Shown here: piece after piece, positions 8,243-16,147 of the stretch | Layout of the letters: the number at the start of each line of letters is the position of its first letter | Position numbering within the stretch: position 1 is the first letter of the stretch | DNA from: Candidimonas nitroreducens | GTDB taxonomy: Bacteria > Pseudomonadota > Gammaproteobacteria > Burkholderiales > Burkholderiaceae_B | Direction: 5' to 3' | DNA: 64,000 nucleotides | Assembly (NCBI RefSeq): GCF_002209565.1 | Contig: NZ_NJIH01000008.1 | Location: 248,001 to 312,000 of the forward strand | Translations under genes and position numbers: made by a program | Notes under the pieces: generated by a model | The model's input: only the letters and a program-made list of their open reading frames with translations | Told to the model about the DNA's origin: nothing | Databases searched by the model: none

Positions 8243-8319
8243 TTTTATGTCTCCATCGAGGATCGGCGGGCACTCGGTGTTTCGATAGTTTGAATAGCGT
8301 ACAGCGGGGGTATGCGCCT

Positions 8320-8337
8320 GCGAAATTTCTATTTCGC
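8320..8337. promoter_or_regulatory. Candidate IclR operator
   Basis: GCGAAAT (8320-8326) and ATTTCGC (8331-8337) form a perfect inverted repeat with the four-base spacer TTCT. It sits between the divergent iclR-type gene (start 8242) and the Bug gene (start 8500). The size and the GCGAAA half-site fit operators of IclR-family proteins. The assignment is by position and symmetry only. Confidence 0.55.
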
Positions 8338-8499
8338 GTAGCGAGCCAATATCCGGCCGTGCGCCATGGCGGCTCTTATGCTTGATCGCCGCGGCCATTT
8401 CCGCCGCGGATCTTTGCAGACGGGATGTTTGTTCACTGATGCAGGCCTTTTCGCCACTTCGACGACGGCGGAAAGAGCTCGCGATAATAGGAGACAATT

Positions 8500-9468
8500 A
8501 TGCGAATATCCGGTGTAGTAAGGGCCTTTGCCATGGCTGCCTTGATCTGTGTGGGCATGGGCGCGCGGGCCGAGACCTATCCCGACAGGCCGATCAAGCT
8601 GCTGGTGGCATTTTCGGCTGGCGGCACCTCCGACACGATTGCACGCATGCTTGCGGATCGCCTGGGCAAGGTGCTCGGGCAACCGGTCATCGTGGAAAAT
8701 CACACAGGCGCCAATGGTATCGTGGGCACGGAAATAGGGCTCCGATCCGCCCCCGACGGTTACACAATTATGCTGCTTCCATCGGGGCATGCCATCAACA
8801 GCACTTTGAATCCGGCGGCGACCTACGATCCGATCAAGGACTTCACGATGATCAGCCTGATCGGAACGGTTCCCATGGTGGTTACCGCCAGCCCGGCGCT
8901 GGGCGTGAAAAATATTGCCGGGTTGATAGCAAAGGCCAAGCATACGACGAAGAAAATAGACTTCGGATCGGGAGGGGTCGGCGCATCGAACCATCTGGCC
9001 GTGGAATTGTTCGCGACCATGACGGGAATCAAGACATTCAACCATATTCCCTACCGGGGCGATACACCTGGAATCACCGATCTATTGGGCGGTCACGTTT
9101 CTTTCATATTTCTGAACGTTCCCGCGGCCCTGCCCTTGGTGCGCAGCGGGAAGCTGATGGCGCTGGCCGTCACCAGCGAAAAGCGGCTGCCGTTGTTGCC
9201 GAATGTACCGACGGTGGAGGAAACCGTGCCGGGGTATGTCGCCGGATCCTGGCACATTATTATCGGGCCCAAGGGTATCCCAGCGGATCGGGTGCAGGTG
9301 CTGAGCCAGGCCATCATCAAGATCGTGCACACGCCGGAATTCGCGAAACGGCTACAGGATCTGGGCATCACCCCCGTGGGGAGCACGCCCGCCGAGCTGA
9401 AGACGTTCTTGAAGAGCGAAGTCAAGAAATGGGCCAAGGTGATCCACGATGCCCACGTCAAGCTTTGA
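8500..9468 (+). CDS. Bug-family (TctC-like) solute-binding protein
   Basis: A complete 322-residue Bug protein. It has a signal peptide (MRISGVVRAFAMAALICVGMGARA, cleavage near residue 24), YPDRPIKLLVAFSAGGTSDTIAR, a LGQPVIVENHTGANG loop, GYTIMLLPSGH, HIPYRGDTPGITDLLGGHVSF and the C-terminal PAELKTFLKSEVKKWAKVI helix. These are all standard positions of the family. It acts in the periplasm as the receptor for a carboxylate. An ATG preceded by GGAGACAATT gives a convincing start. It is divergent from the IclR regulator, with the palindrome at 8320 between them, so it is probably under IclR control and supplies the substrate for the upstream catabolic genes. Confidence 0.93.
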   Translation: MRISGVVRAFAMAALICVGMGARAETYPDRPIKLLVAFSAGGTSDTIARMLADRLGKVLGQPVIVENHTGANGIVGTEIGLRSAPDGYTIMLLPSGHAINSTLNPAATYDPIKDFTMISLIGTVPMVVTASPALGVKNIAGLIAKAKHTTKKIDFGSGGVGASNHLAVELFATMTGIKTFNHIPYRGDTPGITDLLGGHVSFIFLNVPAALPLVRSGKLMALAVTSEKRLPLLPNVPTVEETVPGYVAGSWHIIIGPKGIPADRVQVLSQAIIKIVHTPEFAKRLQDLGITPVGSTPAELKTFLKSEVKKWAKVIHDAHVKL

Positions 9469-9476
9469 ACGGTATG

Positions 9477-9959
9477 TCAGTCGTGATGGGTAGCCGCGGC
9501 GGCGGGCCGAGCCAGTTTCAAAGGCTGCTCCGTCGTTAAAGGGCGCGCCGGCATCTGCTCGTCGCTGGGCAGGATGTCCGCCAGGGTATAGCTGTCCAGG
9601 TGATCCAGGAACTGGTGCAGTGCGCCCTCGAAAATGGCCGTCAGACGGCAATACCCGCGCAGTGTGCAGGTGTTGTGCGAACCGAAGCATTCCACCAGCT
9701 CCAGGTCGTGCTCGGTATCGCGCAGCACCGCGCCGAGGCCGATTTGCGCGGGCTCCATGGCCAGCCGCATGCCGCCGTGCTTGCCGCGCACCGTGTGGAT
9801 CCAGCCCCGCAGGCCGAGCCGGTGGGTGATCTTCATGAGGTGCGGTTCCGAGATGCCGTGGGCCTGGGCGATTTCGGCGATGGTGCACAGCCGCTCGGGG
9901 TGCTGCCCCAGGTACATGAGCAGCCGCATGGCGTAGTCGGTATGGGTGGTCAGGCGCAA
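9477..9959 (-). CDS. nsrR: NsrR-like nitric oxide-sensing Rrf2 repressor
   Basis: A 160-residue Rrf2-family protein: winged helix-turn-helix MRLTTHTDYAMRLLMYLG with ISEPHLMKITHRLGLRGWI as recognition region, followed by the iron-sulfur ligand cluster Cys91, Cys98 and Cys104 (CFGSHNTC...C). This spacing is that of NsrR, whose Fe-S cluster is destroyed by NO, relieving repression. It is the last gene of a leftward operon with nnrS and a truncated haemoglobin, and an NsrR-type operator lies upstream of that operon (11762-11784), implying autoregulation. A roughly 20-residue C-terminal extension beyond the core (after PSDEQMPARP) is without known motif. Confidence 0.9.
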   Translation of the reverse strand: MRLTTHTDYAMRLLMYLGQHPERLCTIAEIAQAHGISEPHLMKITHRLGLRGWIHTVRGKHGGMRLAMEPAQIGLGAVLRDTEHDLELVECFGSHNTCTLRGYCRLTAIFEGALHQFLDHLDSYTLADILPSDEQMPARPLTTEQPLKLARPAAAATHHD

Positions 9960-10029
9960 GGGAAGAGCTCCTTGTCCGGCGCTTGCCGCATGAGTCGCTG
10001 CCCTGCGCGGCCCGGGCTGGCCGCGGGTC

Positions 10030-11304
10030 TCACGGCCTGGGCTCCTGCGCCGAACCGCGCACCATGGTGACGGGCGCCTGCCCGCGCGGCGCCTGGGGCG
10101 GCGGCGCGGCGTCGGGCCGCGGCCGTATCAGCATGGGCACGAAGCGCCACAGGTACAGGGCCAGGCAGGCGATCCAGCAGGCGGCCGCAGCGTGCAGCAG
10201 CGCCTGGCTGACCGAGGCGGGCCACAGCGCCGCCAGGCGCAGCACCACCGCGGCGATCATCAGGCCGTAGCTCCAGGTCATGCTGCGATCCACCCGTAAA
10301 GGCCGGCCCAGGTGGCCGAGCGCGGTGCGCGTGATCATGCCGATGATGAGTACGGAGAACCCGCCCATGGCGATGACGTGCACGTACGTGGCCGGCCGGG
10401 CCAGCGGGCCGGATTCCAGCCCGCCCAGGTAGGCGGCGGCTGCCAGCAGCCCCAGGCTCAGGGCGGTATAACCCAGGTACAGAATCCACAGCAGCGGATT
10501 GGCGCGCACCGCCAGGGGACGCCAGGCCCACACCTGGAACAAGCCGATCAGGCCCGCCGCCGCCAGAGCCGCGGCCGCAGCAAGCGGCAGGCCGGCCAGT
10601 GCGGCCGCGATGGCCAGCACGCCCAGCACCATCTGCGCGTGGCCGCTGCGCGTAAGCATGGGGATTTTCAGCCCGGTTACGGCGCGCATGGCGAAAAACG
10701 GAATGACGCGGCGGGCGATCAGCAGCGCGATCACGGCCATGCATAGCAGCCCCAGGTCGAAGCGCTGGATCAGGGCCGCGTAGTCGCCGCGCAGAGCCGC
10801 CTGCAGGTAGAGCAGGTTGGCCGCGCCCAGGCCCAGAATCAGCCAGGGTATGCCGTAGTTGCGCCGGCTGTGCGCCTTGTGCATGACGCGCAGCAGAGCC
10901 AGTGCGGCGCCCAGGAAGAATGCCGATTCGCAGGCGGCAGCCAGCCAGAAGCCGCCCGTGCCGCCGAACAGATAGGCCAGGCGGGCCGCCAGCCACAGCA
11001 GGCAGAGCACGCCCAGGCCCGTGCCGTGCAGCGGATTGATGCCCGTCCAGTTGGCGCTGGCCGTCAGCAGGAAGGCCACGGCGATGGTGGCGATGAAGCC
11101 CCACAGCATTTCGTGCGCATGCCAGGCGACGCCGGACAGCGGCGCGCCTATGAGGGCCGGGGTGAAGATCCATATGGCCACGGCGATGACGGCCCAGGCG
11201 GTGCCGGCAATGTACAGCGGACGGAACCCCAGCGACAGAAAGGCGTGCAGGCTGGGACGCGGCCGCGAAGGGGCCGGCTCTTCGATGGCCAACAATTCAG
11301 GCAT
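10030..11304 (-). CDS. nnrS: NnrS family haem/copper membrane protein
   Basis: A 424-residue polytopic inner-membrane protein with about twelve hydrophobic helices. NnrS landmarks are visible: FRPLYIAGTAWAVIA near the start, GVAWHAHEMLWGFIATIAVAFLLTASANWTG (histidine-rich entry), RRVIPFFAMRAV, YVHVIAMGGFSVLIIGMITRTALGHLGRPL and a hydrophobic C-terminal bundle. NnrS proteins bind haem and copper and protect cells from nitrosative stress. The last ~30 residues are proline/alanine-rich and cytoplasmic. The gene overlaps the truncated haemoglobin by eight bases, so translation is coupled, and it is followed by nsrR. Confidence 0.93.
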   Translation of the reverse strand: MPELLAIEEPAPSRPRPSLHAFLSLGFRPLYIAGTAWAVIAVAIWIFTPALIGAPLSGVAWHAHEMLWGFIATIAVAFLLTASANWTGINPLHGTGLGVLCLLWLAARLAYLFGGTGGFWLAAACESAFFLGAALALLRVMHKAHSRRNYGIPWLILGLGAANLLYLQAALRGDYAALIQRFDLGLLCMAVIALLIARRVIPFFAMRAVTGLKIPMLTRSGHAQMVLGVLAIAAALAGLPLAAAAALAAAGLIGLFQVWAWRPLAVRANPLLWILYLGYTALSLGLLAAAAYLGGLESGPLARPATYVHVIAMGGFSVLIIGMITRTALGHLGRPLRVDRSMTWSYGLMIAAVVLRLAALWPASVSQALLHAAAACWIACLALYLWRFVPMLIRPRPDAAPPPQAPRGQAPVTMVRGSAQEPRP

Positions 11305-11701
11305 GGACGATCTCGGTAGGCGCCCGGTCGGGGTGATTGTTCAGCTGATAGCCGAACCAGAGGCTGCGGGCGATGCGCTGCGCGAACTCGTCGGCGCGTT
11401 CGGCAAAAGGACGGTTGGGCAGGGCCGCGGTGGTCTGGTGGAACAGCGCCAGCCACTGCCCGAACATCGGCGCCTGCAGGCCGGGCAGTGCAATGTGGGT
11501 GGGCATGGGGGCGCCGCGATAAGTGCCCGAGCCCAGCAGCAGCGACGACCAGAAACTGCACATCTTTGCCAGATGGGTGCCCCAGTCGTCGACGTGGGTA
11601 TCGAAGATGGGGCCGAGCACCGGATCGGCGCGCACCTTGTCGTAAAAGCCATAGACCAGGGTAGCGATTTCTTCTTCAGTACAGAGGTCGGCAGTTGCCA
11701 T
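11297..11701 (-). CDS. Group III truncated haemoglobin
   Basis: A 134-residue globin of the truncated group III type. It has IATLVYGFYDKVRADPVLGPIF at the N-terminus, then WGTHLAKMCSFWSSLLLGSGTYRG, and PMPTHIALP carrying the expected proximal histidine, followed by FGQWLALFHQT. Family members bind O2 and NO and are associated with nitrosative stress. It is the first gene of the leftward operon with nnrS and nsrR. Its start codon lies about 60 bases from the NsrR-like operator, consistent with NO-induced expression. Confidence 0.92.
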   Translation of the reverse strand: MATADLCTEEEIATLVYGFYDKVRADPVLGPIFDTHVDDWGTHLAKMCSFWSSLLLGSGTYRGAPMPTHIALPGLQAPMFGQWLALFHQTTAALPNRPFAERADEFAQRIARSLWFGYQLNNHPDRAPTEIVHA

Positions 11702-11761
11702 GCGGGGTGCTCCGGTGTGTGCGCAGGGGAGGGCGCCGCCGGCTGTTCCGGCTGCGCGTTA

Positions 11762-11784
11762 AAGATATATTTAATATGAATCTT
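11762..11784 (-). promoter_or_regulatory. NsrR operator upstream of the truncated haemoglobin-nnrS-nsrR operon
   Basis: An imperfect 23-bp palindrome with arms AAGATATAT (11762-11770) and ATGAATCTT (11776-11784). It matches the known NsrR consensus of AAGATGCAT-type half-sites in inverted orientation, with the outer five bases (AAGAT/ATCTT) perfect. It is AT-rich in an otherwise GC-rich promoter and lies about 60 bases upstream of the first gene of an operon that itself encodes NsrR. Confidence 0.8.
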
Positions 11785-11987
11785 ATATCCCGGCAGCCAG
11801 CCGCGTCAATCGGCGTGCCGGCGTGTGTTGCGCGCACACCGCGGCGCCGCCCGACATGCTATAAAGGCCGGGATCGCACCGCGGGGAGGGCTTGTGCCGC
11901 CGCCATTGCATATATATGGCGGGTCGCCGCGTGCCTGCGCCGTCCTTTTTCCGCCGCCCGCTACGTCCCAAAATCCTGTCCAAGAAT

Positions 11988-13004
11988 ATGCCGCAGCTTT
12001 CGTCGATTTCCTGCGTGGTTCCCTGCCTCAACGAAGAAGCCAACCTGAATGTGTTGCTGCCTTCGCTGTTCGCGGTGCTGGAAAGCCTGGGCTGCCCGTT
12101 CGAGATCATCGTCGTGGACGACGGCAGCACCGACGGCACGCCGCTGGCCATGGCGCGCTGGGCGCAACAGCATCCGCAACTGGTGTATTTGCAGTTGTCG
12201 CGCAACTTCGGCAAAGAGGCCGCGCTGAGCGCGGGCCTGGACGCCTCGCGCGGCCAGGTGGTGGTATGCATGGACGCCGACCTGCAGCACCCGCCGTCGC
12301 TGATCCCCACCATGCTCGAGCGCTGGCGGCAGGGTGTGGAAATGGTCTATGCGGTGCGCGCCACGCGCAGCGACGAATCGGTTTTCAAGCGCCTGGGCAC
12401 CAAGCTGTTCTACCAGATGATGCGCACCTCGGGCGGACTGAAGGTGCCTGAGAACGCGGGCGATTTCCGCTTGATGGATCGCGTCGTGGTAGATGCGCTG
12501 GCCCTGCTGCCCGAGCGCAACCGCTTCATGAAGGGTTTGTTCGCCTGGGTGGGTTTCCGTTCCGAGCCGCTGTATTATTCGCCGCCGGAGCGCCTGCACG
12601 GCACCAGCCGCTTCAAGCCCTTGAAGCTGTTCCGTTTCGCCATCGACGGCATTACGGCTTTCACGACCTGGCCGCTGCGCCTGCTGAGCGTATCTGGCGC
12701 TACTTTGTCTATACTTTCTTTTATCTACGGGCTGTATATCGTCGTCAACCACATCCTGTACGGCGATCCGGTGCAAGGCTGGACTACGTTGATTACCGTG
12801 GTGCTGTTCTTTGCCGGCGTCAATCTGCTTTCCATCGGCGTTCTGGGCGAGTACGTGGCCCGCATCTTTGGCGAGGTCAAGAGCCGTCCGGTGTACCTGA
12901 GCCGCAAGCGCCTGGGGCTGGGGCTGGATGCGGATCCGGCCGCGCAGCTCGGTACGATGCATGCCGGTGCCCGGCTGCCGGCCGAAGACGAAGGGCGGGC
13001 CTGA
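11988..13004 (+). CDS. lgmA: LgmA/ArnC-like undecaprenyl-phosphate glycosyltransferase (GT2)
   Basis: A 338-residue membrane-anchored family 2 glycosyltransferase. The catalytic part has ISCVVPCLNEEANL, FEIIVVDDGSTDGT, LSRNFGKEAALSAGLDASRG and MDADLQHPP (DXD-like), then a GDFRLMDR segment typical of ArnC/DPM-type enzymes. Two C-terminal helices (about 235-258 and 270-295) anchor it. The start at 11988 (MPQLSSIS) fits the family; 32 codons open upstream have no homology. In Bordetella, LgmA transfers GlcNAc to undecaprenyl phosphate as the first step of lipid A glucosamine decoration. The following ArnT-like, GtrA-like and YdjC-like genes reproduce that locus. Confidence 0.8.
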   Translation: MPQLSSISCVVPCLNEEANLNVLLPSLFAVLESLGCPFEIIVVDDGSTDGTPLAMARWAQQHPQLVYLQLSRNFGKEAALSAGLDASRGQVVVCMDADLQHPPSLIPTMLERWRQGVEMVYAVRATRSDESVFKRLGTKLFYQMMRTSGGLKVPENAGDFRLMDRVVVDALALLPERNRFMKGLFAWVGFRSEPLYYSPPERLHGTSRFKPLKLFRFAIDGITAFTTWPLRLLSVSGATLSILSFIYGLYIVVNHILYGDPVQGWTTLITVVLFFAGVNLLSIGVLGEYVARIFGEVKSRPVYLSRKRLGLGLDADPAAQLGTMHAGARLPAEDEGRA

Positions 13005-13035
13005 GCGTGGGCGAGCCGCAAAGGGATTGCCGGCC

Positions 13036-14628
13036 ATGAAGAATCTGATGCAACGCTATACCGCCTTGCTCGCCAAGGTGCTGGGGCTGCGCTCGGCCTG
13101 CTTGTGCGCCCTGGGCACGTTCGTGTGGCTGGCGGCTACGACCTGGACGCGCCCGCTCCTCATCCCCGACGAAGGCCGTTATGTGGGTGTGGCATGGGAA
13201 ATGCTCAAGCGGGGCGAGTGGTCGGTGCCGCGCCTGGACGGGCTGCCGTTCTTCCACAAGCCACCGCTGTTCTATTGGATTACGGCTGCATCGCTAAAGC
13301 TGTTCGGCGCCAATGCGTGGGCGGCGCGCATGAGTTCGGTGCTGGCCGCGGCCCTGATTGTCGGCTTGGCATTCTGGTTCCTGCGCAAGTACGCGAGCCA
13401 GCGCCTGGCCGCCCTGGCCGCCGTCGTACTGGCCACCCAGCCCTTCCTGTTCGGCGGCGGGCAGTACGCCAATCTCGACATGACGGTGGCGGCGATGATC
13501 ACCGCCACGGTGGTGCTGGCGGCCGATGCCGCATTCCGCATCGAGGCGGGCCGCGCTTACCGCGGCATGCTGACGCTGGCTTATGCCGCGGCAGGCCTGG
13601 GCTTTCTCGCCAAGGGCCTGATAGGCATAGTGCTGCCGGGTGCGATCATCGTCTTCTGGCTGCTGGGACGCAGGCGCGTCGATGTCCTGCTGCGCATGTT
13701 CTATGTGCCGGCCATAGCGGTGTTCCTGCTGGTGTCGCTGCCTTGGATGATTGCCATGCAGTGGCGTTATTCGGGCTTTTTCGACTATTACATCGTTTAC
13801 CAGCATTTCAAGCGTTTCCTGGAGTCGGGCTTCAACAACCCCTATCCGTTCTGGTTCTACGTGCCCGTGCTGCTGGTGTTGAGCCTGCCCTGGTCCATAC
13901 AGGTGTGGCGCGCGGCGCGCCCCGCCTACTGGCGCAACCCCGAGCGCGCCGCGCTGCGCGGCCTGATGCTGTCGTGGTTGCTGGTGGTGCTGATCTTCTT
14001 TTCCATACCCAGCTCCAAGCTGGTGGGGTACATTCTGCCGCTGCTCGTGCCCTTCGCATTTTTCCTGAGCGAGCCTTTCGAGCTGCGCATGCGCGCCGGC
14101 GAGAGCAAGGCGCTGGCCACGTTCTCGATCTATACCCTGGTGTCGATCGGCCTGTGCCTGGTGGCCGTGCTGGCCCTGGTGGTGGCGCCGCAGCCCAGCT
14201 CCAAGCCGCTGGCGCTGGCCATGCGCGCCCAGTTCCAGCCGGGCGACCAGGTGGTCATGCTGGGCCGCTATCGCTACGACCTGGACTTCTATCTGCGCGC
14301 GGGGCGGCCGGCCTATGTGGTGTCGGACTGGGACGATCCATCGATCAAGACCGAGGACAACTGGCGCAAGGAACTCTACGATGCCGGCCAGTTCGAGCCG
14401 GATGCGGCGGCGCGCACGCTGGTGCGACCGGCCGCGCTGGTGCAGCAGCTGTGCAGCGCGCGCACCCACGTGATCTGGCTGGTGGGCGACCGCAACAGCT
14501 TCCACGACTTTCCGTTCGTGGCGGCCATGACCCCTTATGCCGCCGACCGCAAGCTGCGCGTCTGGCGCGTTGAGCCGGGGCCGGCGCTCAGGTTCTGTGA
14601 CGGAACGCCCAGAAGCGCCCCAGAATGA
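13036..14628 (+). CDS. lgmB: LgmB/ArnT-like lipid A glycosyltransferase
   Basis: A 530-residue integral membrane transferase of the ArnT/PMT family. Signature regions are LLIPDEGRYVGVAWEML (the catalytic acidic residue loop), DGLPFFHKPPLFYW, ANLDMTVAAM, then AGLGFLAKGLIGIVLP and about twelve hydrophobic segments, followed by a periplasmic C-terminal domain (FQPGDQVVMLGRYRYDLDFYL...). The family moves aminosugars from undecaprenyl phosphate to lipid A phosphates on the periplasmic side. Start ATG 13036 is preceded by AAGGGA. It is 31 bases after the GT2 gene, so co-transcribed. Its 3' end overlaps the convergent GtrA-like gene by 41 bases. In Bordetella the equivalent step adds glucosamine and raises resistance to cationic peptides. 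Confidence 0.85.
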   Translation: MKNLMQRYTALLAKVLGLRSACLCALGTFVWLAATTWTRPLLIPDEGRYVGVAWEMLKRGEWSVPRLDGLPFFHKPPLFYWITAASLKLFGANAWAARMSSVLAAALIVGLAFWFLRKYASQRLAALAAVVLATQPFLFGGGQYANLDMTVAAMITATVVLAADAAFRIEAGRAYRGMLTLAYAAAGLGFLAKGLIGIVLPGAIIVFWLLGRRRVDVLLRMFYVPAIAVFLLVSLPWMIAMQWRYSGFFDYYIVYQHFKRFLESGFNNPYPFWFYVPVLLVLSLPWSIQVWRAARPAYWRNPERAALRGLMLSWLLVVLIFFSIPSSKLVGYILPLLVPFAFFLSEPFELRMRAGESKALATFSIYTLVSIGLCLVAVLALVVAPQPSSKPLALAMRAQFQPGDQVVMLGRYRYDLDFYLRAGRPAYVVSDWDDPSIKTEDNWRKELYDAGQFEPDAAARTLVRPAALVQQLCSARTHVIWLVGDRNSFHDFPFVAAMTPYAADRKLRVWRVEPGPALRFCDGTPRSAPE

Positions 14629-14977
14629 AGGTGCCCGCGGCAATGCCTATTAAAATCAGCGCCAGCAGTACGTCGTAGCGTATGGTCGTGGCGTGCAGCA
14701 GGTAGGCATAGGCCAGCTCGTTGACGCAGAAGCCCAGCGCCGACACCAGGAAGAAGCGGCCGGCGGCCCGCAGCAATGGCGCGCGCTGGTGGCGGAACGT
14801 ATAGCGATAGTGGCCCGCGAACGATACGCAGAATGCGATGAGCCAGCCCACCACATTGGCTACCAGCGGCGGGTAGCCCGCCAGGCGTACGGCCAGCACT
14901 GCCACCAGCCAGTGCGTGGCGGCGGCGGCGCAGCCCACGGCAACAAAGCAGCCCAGTTGCCGGATGAGTTTACGCAT
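14588..14977 (-). CDS. lgmD: GtrA-family membrane protein (LgmD-like flippase candidate)
   Basis: A 129-residue protein with four hydrophobic helices, typical of GtrA: MRKLIRQLGCFVAVGCAAAATHW, LVANVVGWLIAFCVSFAGHYRYTFRHQ (the conserved NxxGxxIxFxxNR-like region with YTF), FFLVSALGFCVNELAYAYLL and LALILIGIAAGTFILGRFWAF. GtrA proteins are thought to flip undecaprenyl-phosphate-linked sugars. I selected the start MRKLIRQ at 14977; an upstream in-frame start would add 14 residues. It is convergent with lgmB and divergent from the deacetylase gene 26 bases away. The LgmD role is inferred from locus context. Confidence 0.75.
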   Translation of the reverse strand: MRKLIRQLGCFVAVGCAAAATHWLVAVLAVRLAGYPPLVANVVGWLIAFCVSFAGHYRYTFRHQRAPLLRAAGRFFLVSALGFCVNELAYAYLLHATTIRYDVLLALILIGIAAGTFILGRFWAFRHRT

Positions 14978-15003
14978 GGGGTGATTTCCAGAGGCTAGAC
15001 GGT

Positions 15004-15885
15004 GTGATAGAAGTGGCAAAAAAAAGCATTGTGATCTGCGCCGACGATTTTGGCATGAATCCGGGTGTCAACGAGGCGGTGCTGCGCTTGGCCGACCTGG
15101 GCCGCCTTAGCGCCACCAGTTGCATGAGCGGCGCGCCGCACTTCCGCGCCGATGCGGCGGCGCTGGCCGCGTCGGGGCTGCAGACCGGGCTGCACCTGAA
15201 TTTTACCGAAGCGCTGGGCGATGCCCACGGCCTGTACCTGCCGCTGTCGCGGCTCATTGCCCTGGCCTATCTGCGCCGGCTCGACCAGGCCGTGCTGCGC
15301 GCCCAGGTCGCGCGGCAGCTCGACGATTTCGAGGACGCCATGGGCCGCGCGCCTGATTTCGTCGACGGCCACCAGCATGTGCACCAGCTGCCGCAGCTGC
15401 GCAGCGTATTGCTGGCCGAACTGGAACGGCGCTATGCGCCCGGGAGATCCAAGACTGGGCGCTCCTATGCAGGGCGTTCCTATGCCGAGAGCCCCGATAT
15501 TGAGAACCCCTATACTGGGCGTCCCTGGCTGCGCTATACCGCCATGCGGCGCGGCGGCGCCGGGCCGCTTGCCCTGGTGTTCAAGGCCGGCGTCATAGAG
15601 CTGCTGGGTGCGCATCGGTTTGCGCGCATGGCACGCCGCTTGGGCTACAGGCTGAACCCGGGTTTCCTGGGCGTATACGGATTCCAGGGGGGCGAGCCCG
15701 CCTACCGCACGCTGCTGCGGCACTGGCTGAAGCACGCGCACGATGCCGACCTGCTCATGTGCCATCCGGCGGCCCGCGCCTGCGAGGGCGACGGCCTGGG
15801 TGCGCAGCGCACGGCGGAATTCCGGGTGCTGGCGAGTGACGAAATGCCGGGCTGGCTGGCTGCCGCCGGCCTGGAACTGCGCTAG
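15004..15885 (+). CDS. lgmC: YdjC/HpnK-family carbohydrate deacetylase (LgmC-like)
   Basis: A 293-residue metal-dependent deacetylase. Family residues are CADDFGMNPGVNEAVLRL (metal-binding Asp pair), GLHLNFTEA (metal histidine), FVDGHQHVHQLP (histidine metal/catalytic motif) and LMCHPA. In Bordetella, LgmC removes the acetyl group from undecaprenyl-phosphate-GlcNAc so that LgmB can transfer glucosamine. The gene starts with GTG (15004), or a second in-frame GTG at 15013. An oddity is residues 146-175, between HQHVHQ and the C-terminal part, which consist of six five-residue units (for example TGRSY, AGRSY, IENPY, TGRPW). This is an in-frame 15-nt tandem repeat that looks like a recent insertion into a loop. 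Confidence 0.82.
   Translation: MIEVAKKSIVICADDFGMNPGVNEAVLRLADLGRLSATSCMSGAPHFRADAAALAASGLQTGLHLNFTEALGDAHGLYLPLSRLIALAYLRRLDQAVLRAQVARQLDDFEDAMGRAPDFVDGHQHVHQLPQLRSVLLAELERRYAPGRSKTGRSYAGRSYAESPDIENPYTGRPWLRYTAMRRGGAGPLALVFKAGVIELLGAHRFARMARRLGYRLNPGFLGVYGFQGGEPAYRTLLRHWLKHAHDADLLMCHPAARACEGDGLGAQRTAEFRVLASDEMPGWLAAAGLELR
15439..15528 (+). repeat. Six 15-nt degenerate tandem repeats inside the deacetylase gene
   Basis: Units of exactly 15 nt in the reading frame; clearest copies ACTGGGCGCTCCTAT (15454), GCAGGGCGTTCCTAT (15469) and ACTGGGCGTCCCTGG (15514). They encode XGRSY-type pentapeptides. The same 15-nt in-frame organisation with unrelated sequence occurs in mobA, the glycosyltransferase fusion and phosphomannomutase. 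Confidence 0.85.
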
Positions 15886-15954
15886 GGCAATTTAGGCTCA
15901 AATGCTTAGAGGTTTTCCGCGGTACTTGTCTGTAGCAATGCCTCGAGGGGTGTA

Positions 15955-16058
15955 ATTCCATTTCCAAATTAACCGTGCACTTTGTCAGCTTCGCTTGCCG
16001 TACTAGGTGTACTGTCTGCGCTTCGCTTTCGCGTTCACGATTGATTTGGAAATGGAAT
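15955..16058. repeat. Intergenic element, copy 1: perfect 15-bp arms around a conserved core
   Basis: ATTCCATTTCCAAAT (15955-15969) is perfectly complementary to ATTTGGAAATGGAAT (16044-16058). Between them lies a core (15988-16026) reading GCTTCGC, then CGTACTA, a three-base gap, GTAC, CTGCG and CTTCGC. The same core occurs at 34874-34914 with different arms. It sits between the convergent deacetylase and acetyltransferase genes. It may be a transcription terminator or RNA-stability element. No ORF is present. Confidence 0.7.
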
Positions 16059-16147
16059 AAGGGCCTGATCTGACAGTGCCCGAGGGCCTGTCGAGGCTGA
16101 AAGAGGTGCTCCTTTTAGCCGTCAACAGGACTTAGCGTCAACGGAAC

